Source of the DNA: Physella acuta
Lineage: Eukaryota; Mollusca; Gastropoda; Physidae
Reading direction: 5' to 3'
DNA: 64,000 nt
NCBI RefSeq assembly: GCF_028476545.1
Contig: NW_026731828.1
Location: forward strand, 146,501-210,500
This document shows, one piece after another, positions 14,766 to 27,559 of this stretch. The stretch's first letter is position 1. The number at the start of each line of letters is the position of its first letter. Position numbers and translations under genes: made by a program. The notes under the pieces are model-generated. The model worked only from the letters and a program-made list of their open reading frames with translations. It was not told the DNA's origin and made no database searches.

Positions 14766-17700
14766 AGGTACATTTTCTCTTAGTTTAAGATTAAAAATAT
14801 AGCCTATTGCTAACATTAAAAACAGAAAGTTCCTATATTTAGTGGTGAAGTAGTAGTGGCACATTGCATATACAAGATTTGAGTTCAGATCCTAGTGTAA
14901 TAGGTTTTCATTACATTCCCATTATATAAACTATATGTTGTAGTTGACATAATAACAAGAAAAGGCACGAATCTCAATGCAGGAAACTAGCACACTGGAA
15001 ACTATCTACTGACAACCTTATTAAACACAAGATAAATATGACATAAATTTACCACTCATAACACCCTGACAAAACACTATGATTAAAATTTGATATGATC
15101 TTAAATACCTCTACAACTGACAACACTGATTGGCAAAATGTGACAAAGTGAAAACAATTTAACTATTTACTGAACTTGTCAAATAAAACAAGGCAATGAG
15201 TACATGACATTAACTTATTCCTACCCATTCACCACAGGTCCTGGACCAGCTTATTTCCTTTTAGCTTGACAAAAATTGAACAAGTCTTAGTTATTTGACT
15301 TTTATATTTTGTTACCCCCAGATAAAGCTACCATGAGATTAGATTTAAAACATATCAAAATCCAGCAAGAACTAGCCACAAGCCTATAACTAGCCTATGG
15401 AGATTATTGGTAAACTGGCCATTTATCTTTGGCAAGGTTTCAGTTTAAATGATTAACGGAAAATATTTGTTCCATTATAACATAAATTGTTTTTAAATAT
15501 TTTACTGCTAGAAACTTCCAAAATATTTATACATTATAGCCCTATAGTTTGTACTGATAACATTTTTGTGACAAAACAAAAATATCCAAGGTTTAGTACA
15601 CAGTAATGACAAGCTCCAATGAAGGCTTTGGTCATTGGTTAATTTTTTTTCTTTACACATCAGCAACAACTACCTGTTTATTCATTTTAGTTTTTCCAAT
15701 AAGTGAAAATTCTAAAGCTTAGTATAGACCATTGGCCTTGCTAGCGTTTTTAGTGTCCATGACCGTACATTGTAAAAACTGATTATTCTTGTTTAGGATT
15801 TGTTAAAAAAATTTTTAGGGGAAATACATAACAGTCTTTGAAAGAAAAAAATGGCGAAGGGTCCTTGAGCAAAATTTTATGAAGCAGATATAAAAAGTTT
15901 GTTTTTTATGTTGATGCTTTGTCTGGCTAAAAAATTTAGCATAAAATCATAATGAATCTCTTGAACAAACTTGTGTTAAGTAGGTTTGTTTTCATCATCA
16001 TTAGAATAACTATGTAGGTAATTTTTTTTTAAATATTTACCAAGGATATGTTCACTTAAATAAATTCTCCTAGCTTTTAGCTACTTTTAGAACTGATGTA
16101 ACTAGATTATTTTGCATTGCAAAAAATGTTGTTGTAAAAAGTATATTATTATTATATCAATGTATTTTAAGTCCAATAGTATTTCAATGTTAAACAGTAC
16201 TGAAACCAAGGATGTTGTAAAGATGAGGGAATGTGGTTCCCTATAAGCTCAGTGTATCATGTTTGTTTATGGAATACAATGGCTCAATAGAAAAACATGC
16301 AAACACTAACCAGTATTTGACATCAAATATCCATCGAGATGATGGTAAAAGATTTTAGAGACTCTGCTCTAATTCCTTAGCTTCAGACATAGATTTGAAT
16401 TTCCTATTTGGTACACTTTTCTTAAATTGTAATGTAAACTAGTTATTGTGAGAAAGTTGTAGAGAAGTCGTTTTTGTGGTAAACTATCTTGCTTACATGT
16501 TTAAGTGCTAGTAGTATAAATGATATACAAGTTGATATTAAAATACCATTTTGTTGTTTATTTTACAATTAGAATAAAATAAATTAAAGGATTGATAGAT
16601 GATTTAGAGGTGTATTAAACACATTATTATGGTTTTTATTATTATAACTAGAATAAGATCAAATACAGGACTAATGTTTTATTAGAGGTGTATTTGATAT
16701 TAGTTTTTATAGCATAAAAGTAATAAAAAAAACATTCTGTCAATGAGAAACTTACTCTTCCCTTATATTATCCCCAAAGATCACTGATGTTTGTTAGGTA
16801 CTTAATTGTGCTGGGACAGAGTTCTTAAGAAAAGTTTCTACTTAACTCCTAGTTGAAGAGTTACCCAGTGAAATATAACATGTATTTGCTGATGTTAGTG
16901 TATGCCTCCTGGTTTATCTGGCCCCTATAGTATTTTGTACATTACTTATTGAATGCTTCCTAGTGGCGACAATGTTTCTTCCATTGAATGTGTACTTGCT
17001 TTTATTAGTGTCCTGGCATCTGACTAAATGGTGGTGTCAGGGTGGAGATGATGCCTGCTTACTTTATTATATTACTTTACAACAATTTACAAACATGCAC
17101 AAACTTTGAGGCGGTAAATCTAATACAAGGTAATGGTGTTGAATGATCGAAATAGTAATGCCTTGTGTGATAAGACAGAGTTCCCAATATGGTATTTTAA
17201 AATTTGAAAGTATTATTGTAAAAATTGTCCTGTCTGTTTATTCATCAACTTTAAAGCAATTATGTACAATTATAATCATCCTTTTGACTATTCTAAAGCT
17301 CTTTCAAATGTTATTGTAAATATTTTTCCTATCATATTTGTTAATTTCCATTGAAAGTACTTTTAAATTTCATTTTTTTTTAAACTTGGTAGACTAGAAA
17401 TAAATAATGTAACATGTATTATTTCTGTTGGTTGGATGTTAAAAAACTTTTCAGCACTTGTGTAAGCATTTTTTATCAATTTTATTCAACAACCTCCTAT
17501 TCAGCTCCTTGCTTGTTTTTGACCAGTTCCTACATTTTTCTACAATGTTGGAATAAGGCAGACATCTTTGTCTCACTGAGCATTTTTACAGATCTGAAAT
17601 ATTTTTTTCTATGGCTAATGAAAATATAACAATGTAATTTTTAAAATTGCATAAATGCAAGTTTTATAATAATTATAAACATATTTTTCAAAACTTGCAT

Positions 17701-18760
17701 TAAATGCTACTCTTTCTGTAATATTTTATGGTAAACTTTTACACTACAGATGATCTTTTCCTGTATTGGACTTAATGTTAATAAGTTTTATCTTGCCATT
17801 TATTTTGTTGCTAGTCTGTTTAGAAGCGAAAAAGGAATAAATACACATTCAAATGGTATTTCTAGTAGAAATAAAAAAAAACCTCATACTCTTTCATGCT
17901 GGATTATGTACTTGTGGAAAGTTTAGGGATGCCAGCTTATAAAAGTCTCAATACACATTTTTTTTGTTATATACTAACTTTAACATTACAAAGTTAATAA
18001 ATTGCTCTCTTTTGTGGGGCATGCAAGACTAGCTAATTACATTGCTTACTTATTTTTTGTAGATATTTCATTTAATGCAGATTTCTGGGGGGGAGGGTAC
18101 ATAAAATCTGTGGAAAGTACAGAGTTCTTACACCACCTGACAATTGATTTTTTTTTTGGTCAGGTTTTAGTTTCTGCATCTGGTATCTTTTGAATGTGGT
18201 TTATAGACTGTATTGTAACACTGGTGACTGCTCATGGTTTGAGCCTGTCATAACTTGTGCTGTTCTAGTACTGTTGTTTGTCATATACTTATGTAACTTT
18301 TTTTTTCATAGGTCTGCTAGTCATTGCAGCCTGTGAATTGAGTGACATACTTTTTACTTCAATTAGTTAAAAATTTGTTGTCAGTATATTAAGGGAACAA
18401 TTACTATAAAACAGTGAATCGGGCATTTTTTTTAGTATTCTGTGGAGCTTTTAGAAACTTTTGAATGTGTCAACAGGGTCCAAATGTTACCACTTGAATC
18501 AAATTTTTATTTTCTACCGTCCAATGGACACATTCCATTCCTAGCCCTATATGTATATGTAGGTTTATATTCCACATCATGTTTCACATGGGACCATTTT
18601 GTTATTTGTTAAATGGAGACATAAAAACCAAAATGTAACCACTTAGTAGTATAACAAACTTGCAGTAAATGTACGAGTGGTTCAAATTTATTTTCTTTGC
18701 TTCTGGCATGAATATTATTTGATGTTATATTGAATTCATTTTGTAACAAATAAATGTACC
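14766..18760 (+). other. Probable long 3'UTR of CDK4/6
   Basis: Four kb of AT-rich sequence with no recognisable gene or transposon follows the CDK4/6 stop. An AATAAA hexamer lies at 18749-18754. Vertebrate CDK6 mRNAs also have very long 3'UTRs; that this one extends so far is inference. A possible donor directly after the stop (AAGGTACAT, 14766-14774) could instead mark a UTR intron. Confidence 0.4.
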
Positions 18761-18983
18761 ACACAAAAGCTAATGTCTTAATGTAAGTTTTACTTATTGT
18801 ATGTAAACTACTAAAAAGTACCCAAAAATCTAATTTTAGTGCATTGATTGTTCATAATAGTTATTTAAAAATATTTGAACTACTTTTTAAAAAATTAAAC
18901 AACTTCCAGGGCTGACTTTTGATACTGTGAATGAAGAAGTCAAATTTGTCTGTATATAAAGTAGGGTGTTATAAGCGCAATTG

Positions 18984-19375
18984 GGGTCGGCGTGGTCGAG
19001 TCGGTAAAGCTCATGATTGCTAAACCGAAAAGTCTCGAGTTCGAGCCCTCGGGCAGATGAGGCTCGTTAGCTGGGGACAGCCACTCTTCTAGGAGAGACA
19101 ACTCCAAAATTAAACAACTGCTGCCTTGTAGTTTGTTCTTGTTTGGACAAAGGCTATGAAAGCAAATCCAAAAAGAAAAGCAGGCTGAAATCGGAGTCAG
19201 TGGCCTCAATGGCGCATAACCAGTTGACAAGTAACGCTTAATTGTGTTGGAGGCGTGGTCGAGTCGGCAAAAAGCTCATGGTTGATAAATTTGAACAAAG
19301 TCTCGAGTTCAAACCCACTGGCAGATAAATCTCGATCCCCTTCAACACTAATAATTAAGAACGAAGAAGAAGAAG
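18984..19375 (+). mobile_element. Dimeric tRNA-derived SINE with 13-bp target duplication
   Basis: Two tRNA-like heads sit in tandem: GGCGTGGTCGAGTCGG with box B TCGAGTTCGAGCC near 18990-19050, and GGCGTGGTCGAGTCGG with TCGAGTTCAAACC near 19252-19320. The 3' tail ends in GAAGAAGAAGAAG. Target duplications ATAAGCGCAATTG (18971-18983) and ATAAGCACAATTG (19376-19388) differ at one base. The heads resemble class II (Leu/Ser-type) tRNA box A. A second copy lies at 37240-37610 on the minus strand. Confidence 0.85.
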
Positions 19376-19699
19376 ATAAGCACAATTGCCTACTTTCCTT
19401 AACTAAGACCAGCTACATGTGGCTCAGCCATACCATCTCTCTTAATTACAGTAATAATAAAGATTGGCTTGGAGCTTCACTTTACACCTTTCTAATGGAC
19501 TGGTTCATAGACTGTTAAAATAAAACTAAATGGTAAAAAATTCCATGTAAACAAGGGAAAAAAATTAGTGCTAGCAAAAGGATAACACAACTTTGTAAAT
19601 GGGCATTGAGTCACTGAGCTCTTACTTGAAGAGACAGAACTGTTATCAGCTAGAGTATTTGGCCTCCTAAATAAGATTTTTCCTGATCTACACGGTAGC

Positions 19700-20030
19700 T
19701 TATAACGTTCAACTTTATGGGGCTGAGACTTGGAGGATGACAAAGCACCAATGATTAAGTCCAGACAGCTGCCTCAAGACAAATACTCAGGATTCACTGG
19801 CCCTACACCATTAGCAATGCACTCTAATGGGACAACTTTCCACTGATGAAGAAATTAGGGCACACTGCGCAGACCCCAAGGCAGGGTTTGAGCTGGAACC
19901 CACAGGAAAAGGTCGACAAAGTAACAACTGACGATCGGACATTGAAGTTGAAACTACAAAGAATGGCTATACCTGGACTCAGGCTGAGAAAATTAAAATG
20001 TGACAGGACAAAAGACTTTGAGATCTTTGG
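19700..20030 (+). pseudogene. Relic of a LINE reverse transcriptase C-terminus
   Basis: From 19716 the frame reads YGAETWR, and from 19879 another frame reads RQGLSWNPQ. Both match, in the right order, the end of many non-LTR retrotransposon polymerase ORFs (LLYGSETW ... RQALTWNPQGKR). Words like TISNAL and TDEEIR can be traced between them in shifting frames. The two landmarks are in different frames, so at least one frameshift exists; no complete RT domain is present upstream. Old 5'-truncated copy; the family was not determined. Confidence 0.6.
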
Positions 20031-20577
20031 TTGGCTGCCCACACCCCAGCAGGTGATGATGAAGACTCACACACTACACCTACCAAATTGCTCCACTTTA
20101 ATATGGACCGTGACAAAATGGCTATTACATTAGACAGAAGCCTCCATTATTTATATCTGTTACAAATAGACCCCATCAAAAAGACTACATTAAACCAGTT
20201 CAGATTAGGGTTAGGGAGATGTAGCAGAAGTGCACAATATTTGAAAATACTGAACATAAAATATTCTGTCATCAAAGAGTTGCAGTTGCTTGAAGTGAAG
20301 ACAACTGACACATTGTTCTGTAATGAACAACATTAGACAGGAAAGCTGCATCATAAAAGACAAGGTGTGTCTTCAAATACTTTTTAAAAAAACAGAAACC
20401 TGAGTGATCTGTAAACATTGCATGCTTTTATTGTATATAAGTTGTTAAAAATGAACTGAAGGAAGAATTGAAGAGTGCCCTTTAAAAATAGCTGTTCTAG
20501 ATCCAGCTAATAAAAAAAAATCACAGAAACTACAAATAAAACTGACCAAGATTAGTAGCAGTCTCTTCAGTGAAATA

Positions 20578-20720
20578 AGGGTCATCCATAAAATCACTAT
20601 TGACAAAATTTACCTTCTTCCACCTCTATTGTCAAAATGACTTCAATAACCCCCCCCCCCCCCTCCTGAGTTTTTTGTTTTTAAAACATGGATTTCTTTC
20701 TAAATATTTCTCAGCTTGGT
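20578..20720. mobile_element. One-ended fragment of the GGGGTCATCCATAAATGACGTCAC MITE
   Basis: It starts GGGTCATCCATAAAATCAC, followed by a C run of 14 bases near 20650 and the interior words AAAACATGGATTTCTTTC and TTGGTCACC. The opposite end is not recognisable. Confidence 0.5.
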
Positions 20721-20911
20721 CACCATTGGATATCTATTAATCATGAAAAAAAAATGGGCTGAAAAGCCTATCCTATATTTAAGACACCAATAGCAAAGAA
20801 GAAAAAATTTATTTTAATTCTACTATGAGTCAAATATATAGATCTAGTAATGAATTGTTATAAACTTGTTGGTCACAATTACTTCATTAATTTAAGAGGA
20901 ACAAAAAGATC

Positions 20912-20983
20912 AGGTTCCACCGAGATTTGAACTCGGATCGCTGGATTCAGAGTCCAGAGTGCTAACCATTACACCATGGAACC
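20912..20983 (-). tRNA. tRNA-Gln (anticodon CTG)
   Basis: The minus strand gives a 72-nt tRNA: acceptor GGTTCCA pairs with TGGAACC, the D arm contains GGTGTAATGGTTAGCAC, the anticodon stem CTGGA/TCCAG holds loop CTCTGAA (anticodon CTG), and the T arm is CCGAG TTCAAAT CTCGG. From memory it equals the common animal tRNA-Gln-CTG, including discriminator T. Box A (TGGTGTAATGG) and box B (GAGTTCAAATC) are intact. A T5 run 8 bp downstream on the minus strand (plus-strand A run, 20902-20906) would stop RNA polymerase III. It looks functional rather than SINE-derived. Confidence 0.95.
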
Positions 20984-21281
20984 ACTTGCGATCTAGCTGG
21001 AAAAATAAAAAGACATTTACGAATCAAATTATAAGCTTTTTCTTTACTACGTCAAAAGATTTGTGACATGGGATGTCAACAAATCTAGCTGAACTGTAAT
21101 ATTAAAACTAAAGCTTAAGCGTTAGATTCTAAATGATTCTTGTTATTAAGGCATTTCGTATTATGTTAGTTGTTTGTAGTTCTAAATCTTATCTACATCT
21201 AGAAATCTAAATAAATATCAAGTCTAGTATAGAAAATCTAGGTCATGTTAGAGTTATCGTTCGTTAAAAAAAACGAAGTGT

Positions 21282-21618
21282 CTACTCGGAATAAGATTTT
21301 TCGGCAAAAGATAGTTCTGCGCATGCGCAGTGACCTATGGCTAGGGTTAGGGCTAGAATGAGGGTTAGGGGTAGGATTAGGGATAGGGTTAGGGATAGGA
21401 TTAGGGATAGGATTAGGGTTAGGGATAGGATTAGGGCTAGGGTTAGGGTTAGGATTAGGGATGGGATTAGGGATAGGGTTAAGGATAGGATTAGGGTTGG
21501 TATTAGGGTTCTGCGGTTGTAAACACACGCATGCGCAGTACCATCGAAAACATCGCCGCTAAGTCGTAGTTTCTCTCCATTGCGCATGCGTATCGCATGC
21601 GTATCTTACTCCGACTAG
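21282..21618. mobile_element. Small inverted-repeat element carrying a telomere-like array
   Basis: The left flank (CTACTCGGAATAAGAT ... GGCAAAAGATAGTTCTGCGC) and right flank (TTCTGCGGTTGTAAACAC ... GTAGTTTCTCTCCATTGCG ... ACTCCGACTAG) match, in reverse, the element at 62813-62975. The ends of the two copies give the pattern CTA(C/G)(T/C)CGGAAAAAGAT as imperfect inverted repeats. This copy is longer by about 174 bp, which is the length of its internal array. Confidence 0.7.
21341..21510 (+). repeat. Degenerate telomere-like TTAGGG array
   Basis: About 170 bp of TTAGGG, GATAGGG, GATTAGGG and GCTAGGG units. TTAGGG is the metazoan telomere repeat. The array is strongly diverged and lies inside a mobile element, so it is not a chromosome end. 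Long open frames on both strands here are only repeat translations. Confidence 0.85.
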
Positions 21619-22221
21619 AATCGGCCTAAAAAAAATCTTATATAATAAAGGAAAAATGTCGTTGTTATATAAGAATTATATAATATTAAAATTATGGTTT
21701 TCAGACCAGGCAATGTTCACTGAAGACTAATTGTATTGTAACTAGATCTAGATTCCATACTATAATAGTGAACTAAAGGAATATTTTATTATTTATTTGG
21801 TCTTTGTAAGATTGATTAGTAGTAGTAGTAGGCTAAGTCGTAAGTTTAAAGTTTTATTTTATTAGCTTCAATCATCATAAAGCTTGCCCTTTGCTTAGCA
21901 GACTTCAGCTTACATTGGCTTACAAGTAAGCAATAGACTAGTTTAGTAGTTATAGCCTAAGTTTAGTGACTATTCTAGAATAGTAATAAGTATTAAATAA
22001 GCCAAGTTGCAGTTACAACCCTGTCTCTTACAATAAATAAATAATTAAATAGATCTAGATCTAGCCTACTAGAATCTTTTACTAGACTAGATCTTGATCT
22101 AACTACTAACAGTAACAAGTAACTAACAACTATAACTAACTAGATCTACATTTAACAACTAGAGTCTAGATCTAGATCTAGAAATCTAGATCACTACACT
22201 AAACTACACTTGGCCTAGGGC

Positions 22222-23022
<801 letters not shown>

Positions 23023-23478
23023 TAACCCTCCCTACCATTTTATCAAATGGCGTCAATCTGTGCACTCATTATTTAAATCCATCTATAATTCAAGTAGAAA
23101 AAAACATCCTTTTCATAGTAACGTATAAGATATGGTCTCACCCTACCCAGTCATCTATTGAAAATATAAAAGTATTCAACTATACTATTCAACTTAACTT
23201 TTTTCCTCTGAAAATTTTGCAGTTGATGTCACCCCCCCCCCCCCCTTCTCAATTTGTACCATCTATTTGTACTTAAAGTAATTTTTTGAACTGGTAATTT
23301 TATGTCCAATATTTTAAAAAATAATTAGGAGTATCATTCATTAAATTTTACAATGTGGGGCTCAGTGTTGCACTTGATTACTAACAAAAGGTTGCAAGGT
23401 TGATTGAGGCTTCAATATTTAGGGCCCTGGCCAGTCCCTGAATTCAAGTTTGGATATGTAAAGGCAACTGGGTATAGA

Positions 23479-24396
23479 GTTGATTGTAGTAAGAAATGTC
23501 CCAGGAAAAAAGCACAGGAAAAAAAAGAAAAAAGTCACAGGAAAAAAGTCACAAATGTGTATTTGCATGGAATTTGTTAATGCTTTTATGTATTAAATAT
23601 TCAGAAAGTGTAAATCAGCTTATGATTAATTAAATGTAATGTAGTGTGCGTAGGTTGTATACTTATAGTAATAACATTAAAATATTTATTATGAATAATG
23701 TAGGTTTTAATTCTATTATACTTAATAGAATAGGATAGAATGTATCAACCTTCTCGGTTTTCATCATGTGTTCTATATACTAACTTTTTAAATTAAGGAG
23801 AAATTGCATAAATACATAGTTAATTTTACTTGCTGCCACGCAATTTATTGCAAAAATAGTTTTACCACTTGCTGTACTGCCCACATTTATCATGATCATT
23901 ACATAACACAGCATAGGATCAAAACAGAAAGCTGACAAGGTAAAAAAAATGTATCTTGTCGGCTTTCTAAAAATGTTGCCATTGACGTAAAACGTCAACA
24001 ACACCCAATATGGATGGACAAAGCCGACTGAGGAGAAGCCGATCAAAGAATAGCCAATGGGAAAAAACATGCAAAACACAATGATGTGCCTAAATTTTGT
24101 TTGTAATTAATTTTTCTACTGTGTATTTAACTAAATATGTAACAAAAGTTTAAGTTGCTATATGTAAATTATGTTATAGCAACCATAAGGTTTTTATTTT
24201 ATGGTTTCTAAATATCCTACCAAAAAAACACAGCCCACAGCAAATTAAATAAACACCCAAAATTTTACAATTCTCAACAATTAATTGAAAATATTTCTTA
24301 AAAGATTTTAGTGACTTTTTTCCGATAAAATTTTTCCTTAGTGACTTTTGTTTGTGTTTTTTTCCTGTGACTTTTTCCGTTCACCATAGAATCGAC
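23479..24396. mobile_element. Possible MITE with GTCACAGGAAAAAAGTCAC-rich ends
   Basis: The left end GTTGATTGTAG leads into CAGGAAAAAAGCACAGG and GTCACAGGAAAAAAGTCAC. The right end is the imperfect inverse: GTGACTTTTTTCC, CCTGTGACTTTTTCCG, then AATCGAC. The interior is AT-rich with no recognised gene. Boundaries are approximate and no target duplication was resolved. Confidence 0.45.
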
Positions 24397-24940
24397 CTCA
24401 AATGCCAATGTCACAGAAACAGGTAACCTCTAGTTCATCTGTGAAAGTGTAATTTACAAATTATGCAATATTGTTTCATGCGTTTTTATTTTAACTTTGT
24501 ATATTCAATAAATCATGTCAGCTTGTGTAATTTTTGTGCCAGAAATTTTAATTCTCTCTGCCATAGAGGTCATTCATGCTAATGCACTGTGCACATTAAA
24601 TTATAGATAAGATACCAGACAGTAGGTCAAACCTGATTTATCAGGTTAAGATAACAACAGTTGTCTAAATCTTCAATTATTTTTTTTTGCACAAGTGGTA
24701 TTTGTTAACTGTGTAATAGTATTAGTTACATTAGGCTTATTTGAAACTAAATATTGGAAAAAATCATAAAAATCAATATTTAAAATACTCTTGAATCTAT
24801 CTTAATATCTTGTTCTATTATCAATTTATTAAAAATGATTTTTCATTCTATCTTAGGTAAAACTTGTGTTCCACTAATGTTTCACTTGCAAAAATGTTAT
24901 TTTAAAAGATTGTGTATTGATTGTCTTTGTTTTTAGGGTT

Positions 24941-27446
24941 ATGTCAAAGGTGGTAACAAAGCTATTGTTTGTAAACAATTTCATCTGTTGGCAAAGTTTT
25001 GCTTCATTGTATCATATGGGAGAAATGACTTCTAAAACAGTTATGATTTCTCAAGATTATGCTTTGCCAGGTAACTTGTCTCATTTGCAAATTTTTTAAA
25101 AATTTGTCATTTTGTCTTCATTTGAAATCCAGCATCGACCATTTTTCTTTTACTTTTTGTTTATATTATTATGTTAATGCCATTTTTGTTGTTTGTTATA
25201 ATTCTTGAAAACAGTGAGAAAACAATGAATCCTTATAATCTTACATACATACAACCATAACAGCAATCAGTGGCCTAGAGATTGATTCAGCACTTTCTTT
25301 TTTAACTTGAACAATTATTTCCTAAACCAAAAATCTACATCTTAAATTAAAGATCTTCTAACTTAAATCTCCACCCATAAGTAAAAATTTAAAATTGCTT
25401 GATCTTATGCTAAATTTATTTTCTAATCAGGGAGAGCAGAGAAAATTAAAGTAAATGTGAAACACACAGTCCTAGGAAATCCTACAGTTCTACCCTTTCC
25501 TGATCATACTGAAACAGCCATCTTTGGTAATTCTTTATTCATAGAAAGAATATTACATTTTTAAATTATACTTGAGAAGTGCCATCCATAAAGGACATCA
25601 CACTTTTTTTAATCCCACCCCGCCTCCCCATCATCACATAAAGCCAAACACCCCCCTTCCCCCTCACTGACTTTCTCACCTCACAATTGCAATTTATGTT
25701 TAAAATATGTAAGGGGTCATCCATAAATGACGTCACACTCAGAGGGGGGATAGGATGTTTGTAATTTTGTGACCATGTGTGATGAGGGGGAGGGGGGTTC
25801 AGATGGTGTGATGTCACACTTTTGCATTATAAAAAGCCAAGGTTATTTCGGTTTTGGAAAACTGTTTTAATACATTGTAATAGTAATTGATTAAAATACT
25901 CTATGTTGACAGAGTTGAGACAAGATTTTGGAAAAATATCAATGTTGTAAGAAAAATTCAACTAAAATTTTCAGGGGTGTTGTAGGCTGAGGCGTGACAT
26001 CATTTTAAGGGGGGGGGGGAGAGTCTGGCTTTTTGTGACGATGTGGGGGAGGTAAAAATTGTCAGCGTGACGTCATTTATGGATGCCCCTTAAATAATTT
26101 AACAAGTTCAGTCAACATTGTCAAAATAGCGACAAAATCTCAGTTTCTTTTTAAAATGTGTTTACACACGTTCATCACTTTCCCCACTCCTCCCAGTTCA
26201 TCACATGTCTAATTCCCTCCCCTCCCTCTCCCCCTTCGAGGCATGTGAAGTCATTATGGATGACCCCTCAACACCCATATTAGTGTATTTAACTTCATTA
26301 AAGTCATGTGTCTTTCAGTAAAATATATATATAAATAATTTTTGAATATCAGGTTTGGGATGTTTTTGGGGAGCAGAGCGTTTATTCTGGAAGCAAAAGG
26401 GAGTCTATTCTACTCAGGTTTGTGTTTTCAAAATTAAATTACAATGATTTCTGTTTAATTTGTAACATTTGTGAATCTTCTATTATATTTTTAGCATTTA
26501 TTTGCAGTAAAACAAACCTTTCAGAAATATTGTATAGGCCTATAACAAAAGGAGTAGACTGAGATTTTTGTATTTTATGGTCGCACCTTGGTTTTTCAGC
26601 TGAACAATTGATAATTTTCAGGTGGGTTATTCTGGGGGTTTTACTGTCAACCCAACATATGAGGAAGTCTGCACCGGAAAGACAGGTCACACAGAAGTTG
26701 TGAGAGTTGTCTTTGAGCCTAACAAGATAACCTTTGCTGATTTGCTGAAGGTAACAAGCTGTTTATTTTTAGCCAATTTGGCACATCATTATCATTTTAT
26801 TCCCATTGTGAAATTATTAAAATTAATTATTGGGGATGTGGTGGATCTGTGCTGCTTATTTGATGGCTAAAGAATAATATGAGCTAAGTAGTAATTAGTA
26901 ATTTATAAAAATTCATCAGTAACTAGAATTCCCTTATATGAACTTGATTAATTAAACTTTATCAAGTAAAAGAATTTGGCCAAATTCTATGATTAAAAAT
27001 CTATTCATTAATGTTATTAAAATGTTAACTTTTGGCAAAAGCTTTGAGTACTTGCAACTAATGTGGTCTAATTTTTTGGTACCTCTTTAGTAGTCTTGTT
27101 TTCATCTCTTTGCTAAATGTTCAAAATCTTTTAGGCATTTTGGGAGAACCACAACCCTACCCAGGGCTATCGTCAAGGCAACGATGTTGGCACGCAGTAC
27201 CGCTCAGCCATCTACACCCTGACTGAAGCACAAAAAACTCAGGCCGAAAAATCAAGAGATGAATATCAAGCAGAGCTGACCAAAGCTGGCTTTGGACAGA
27301 TCACAACGGAAATACTTCCTGCCAAAGAATTTTTTTATGCCGAGGATTACCATCAGCAGTATTTAGACAAAAACAAGAATGGTTACTGTGGTCTTGGGGG
27401 AACAGGTGTCTCTTGCCCTAGAGGCTTGAAGAGAGATGAACACTAA
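24941..27446 (+). CDS. MSRA: Peptide methionine sulfoxide reductase A
   Basis: Reduces methionine-S-sulfoxide in proteins, using thioredoxin as the usual reductant. Exons: 24941-25070, 25431-25526, 26353-26417, 26622-26750 and 27135-27446; 243 aa, one frame. Seen: catalytic motif GCFWGAER (Cys79), [53 protein letters not shown], the EDYHQQY motif, and two C-terminal cysteines (Cys225, Cys234) in the usual place of resolving cysteines. The first coding exon follows an acceptor at 24936. ATG 24941 is the first ATG, but the frame stays open upstream, so an earlier exon could add residues. The N-terminus ([19 protein letters not shown]) is hydrophobic and could be part of a mitochondrial or other leader; this is uncertain. 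Confidence 0.93.
25573..26270. mobile_element. Old MITE split by a younger copy of the same family
   Basis: A left half begins near 25573 (GTGCCATCCATAAAGGACATCACAC) and runs to about 25700. A right half occupies about 26160-26268 and ends GAAGTCATTATGGATGACCCCT. Between them lies a full-length copy (25711-26092). The order and orientation fit an old insertion later interrupted by a relative, all within an MSRA intron. Confidence 0.55.
25711..26092. mobile_element. Full-length MITE, GGGGTCATCCATAAATGACGTCAC family
   Basis: The left end AAGGGGTCATCCATAAATGA and right end TCATTTATGGATGCCCCTT are inverse, with GACGTCAC / GTGACGTCA next to them. TAA borders both sides. The interior contains paired G-rich blocks (GAGGGGGGATAGGATG; GGGGGGGGGGAGAGTCTGG) and no gene. 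Confidence 0.75.
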
Positions 27447-27559
27447 TGTATTAAATGTTATTTATTAAAAACAAGAATGGTTACTGTGGTCTTGGGGGAA
27501 CAGGTGTCTCTTGCCCTAGAGGCTTGAAGAGAGATGAACACTAATGTATTAAATGTTAT
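27369..27559 (+). repeat. 98-bp tandem duplication of the MSRA 3' coding end
   Basis: 27369-27461 (last 25 codons, stop and a few UTR bases) is repeated without a difference that I can see at 27467-27559, 98 bp apart, with 5 bp between copies. The second copy lies in the 3'UTR after the stop and is not translated. The identity means it is very recent, or an assembly artefact. Confidence 0.9.

Noticed and set aside
18984-19060. Possible genuine tRNA-Leu/Ser gene
   Set aside because: No acceptor stem closes, two heads sit in tandem, and target duplications flank the unit; it is a SINE.
21238-21587. Pro/Asn- and Arg-rich frames on both strands
   Set aside because: Translations of the TTAGGG-like array.
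23780-24079. Minus-strand frame with a P-loop-like string GSTASGKT
   Set aside because: No other ATPase motif follows, the frame lies inside a putative MITE, and composition is ordinary; a chance match is likelier.
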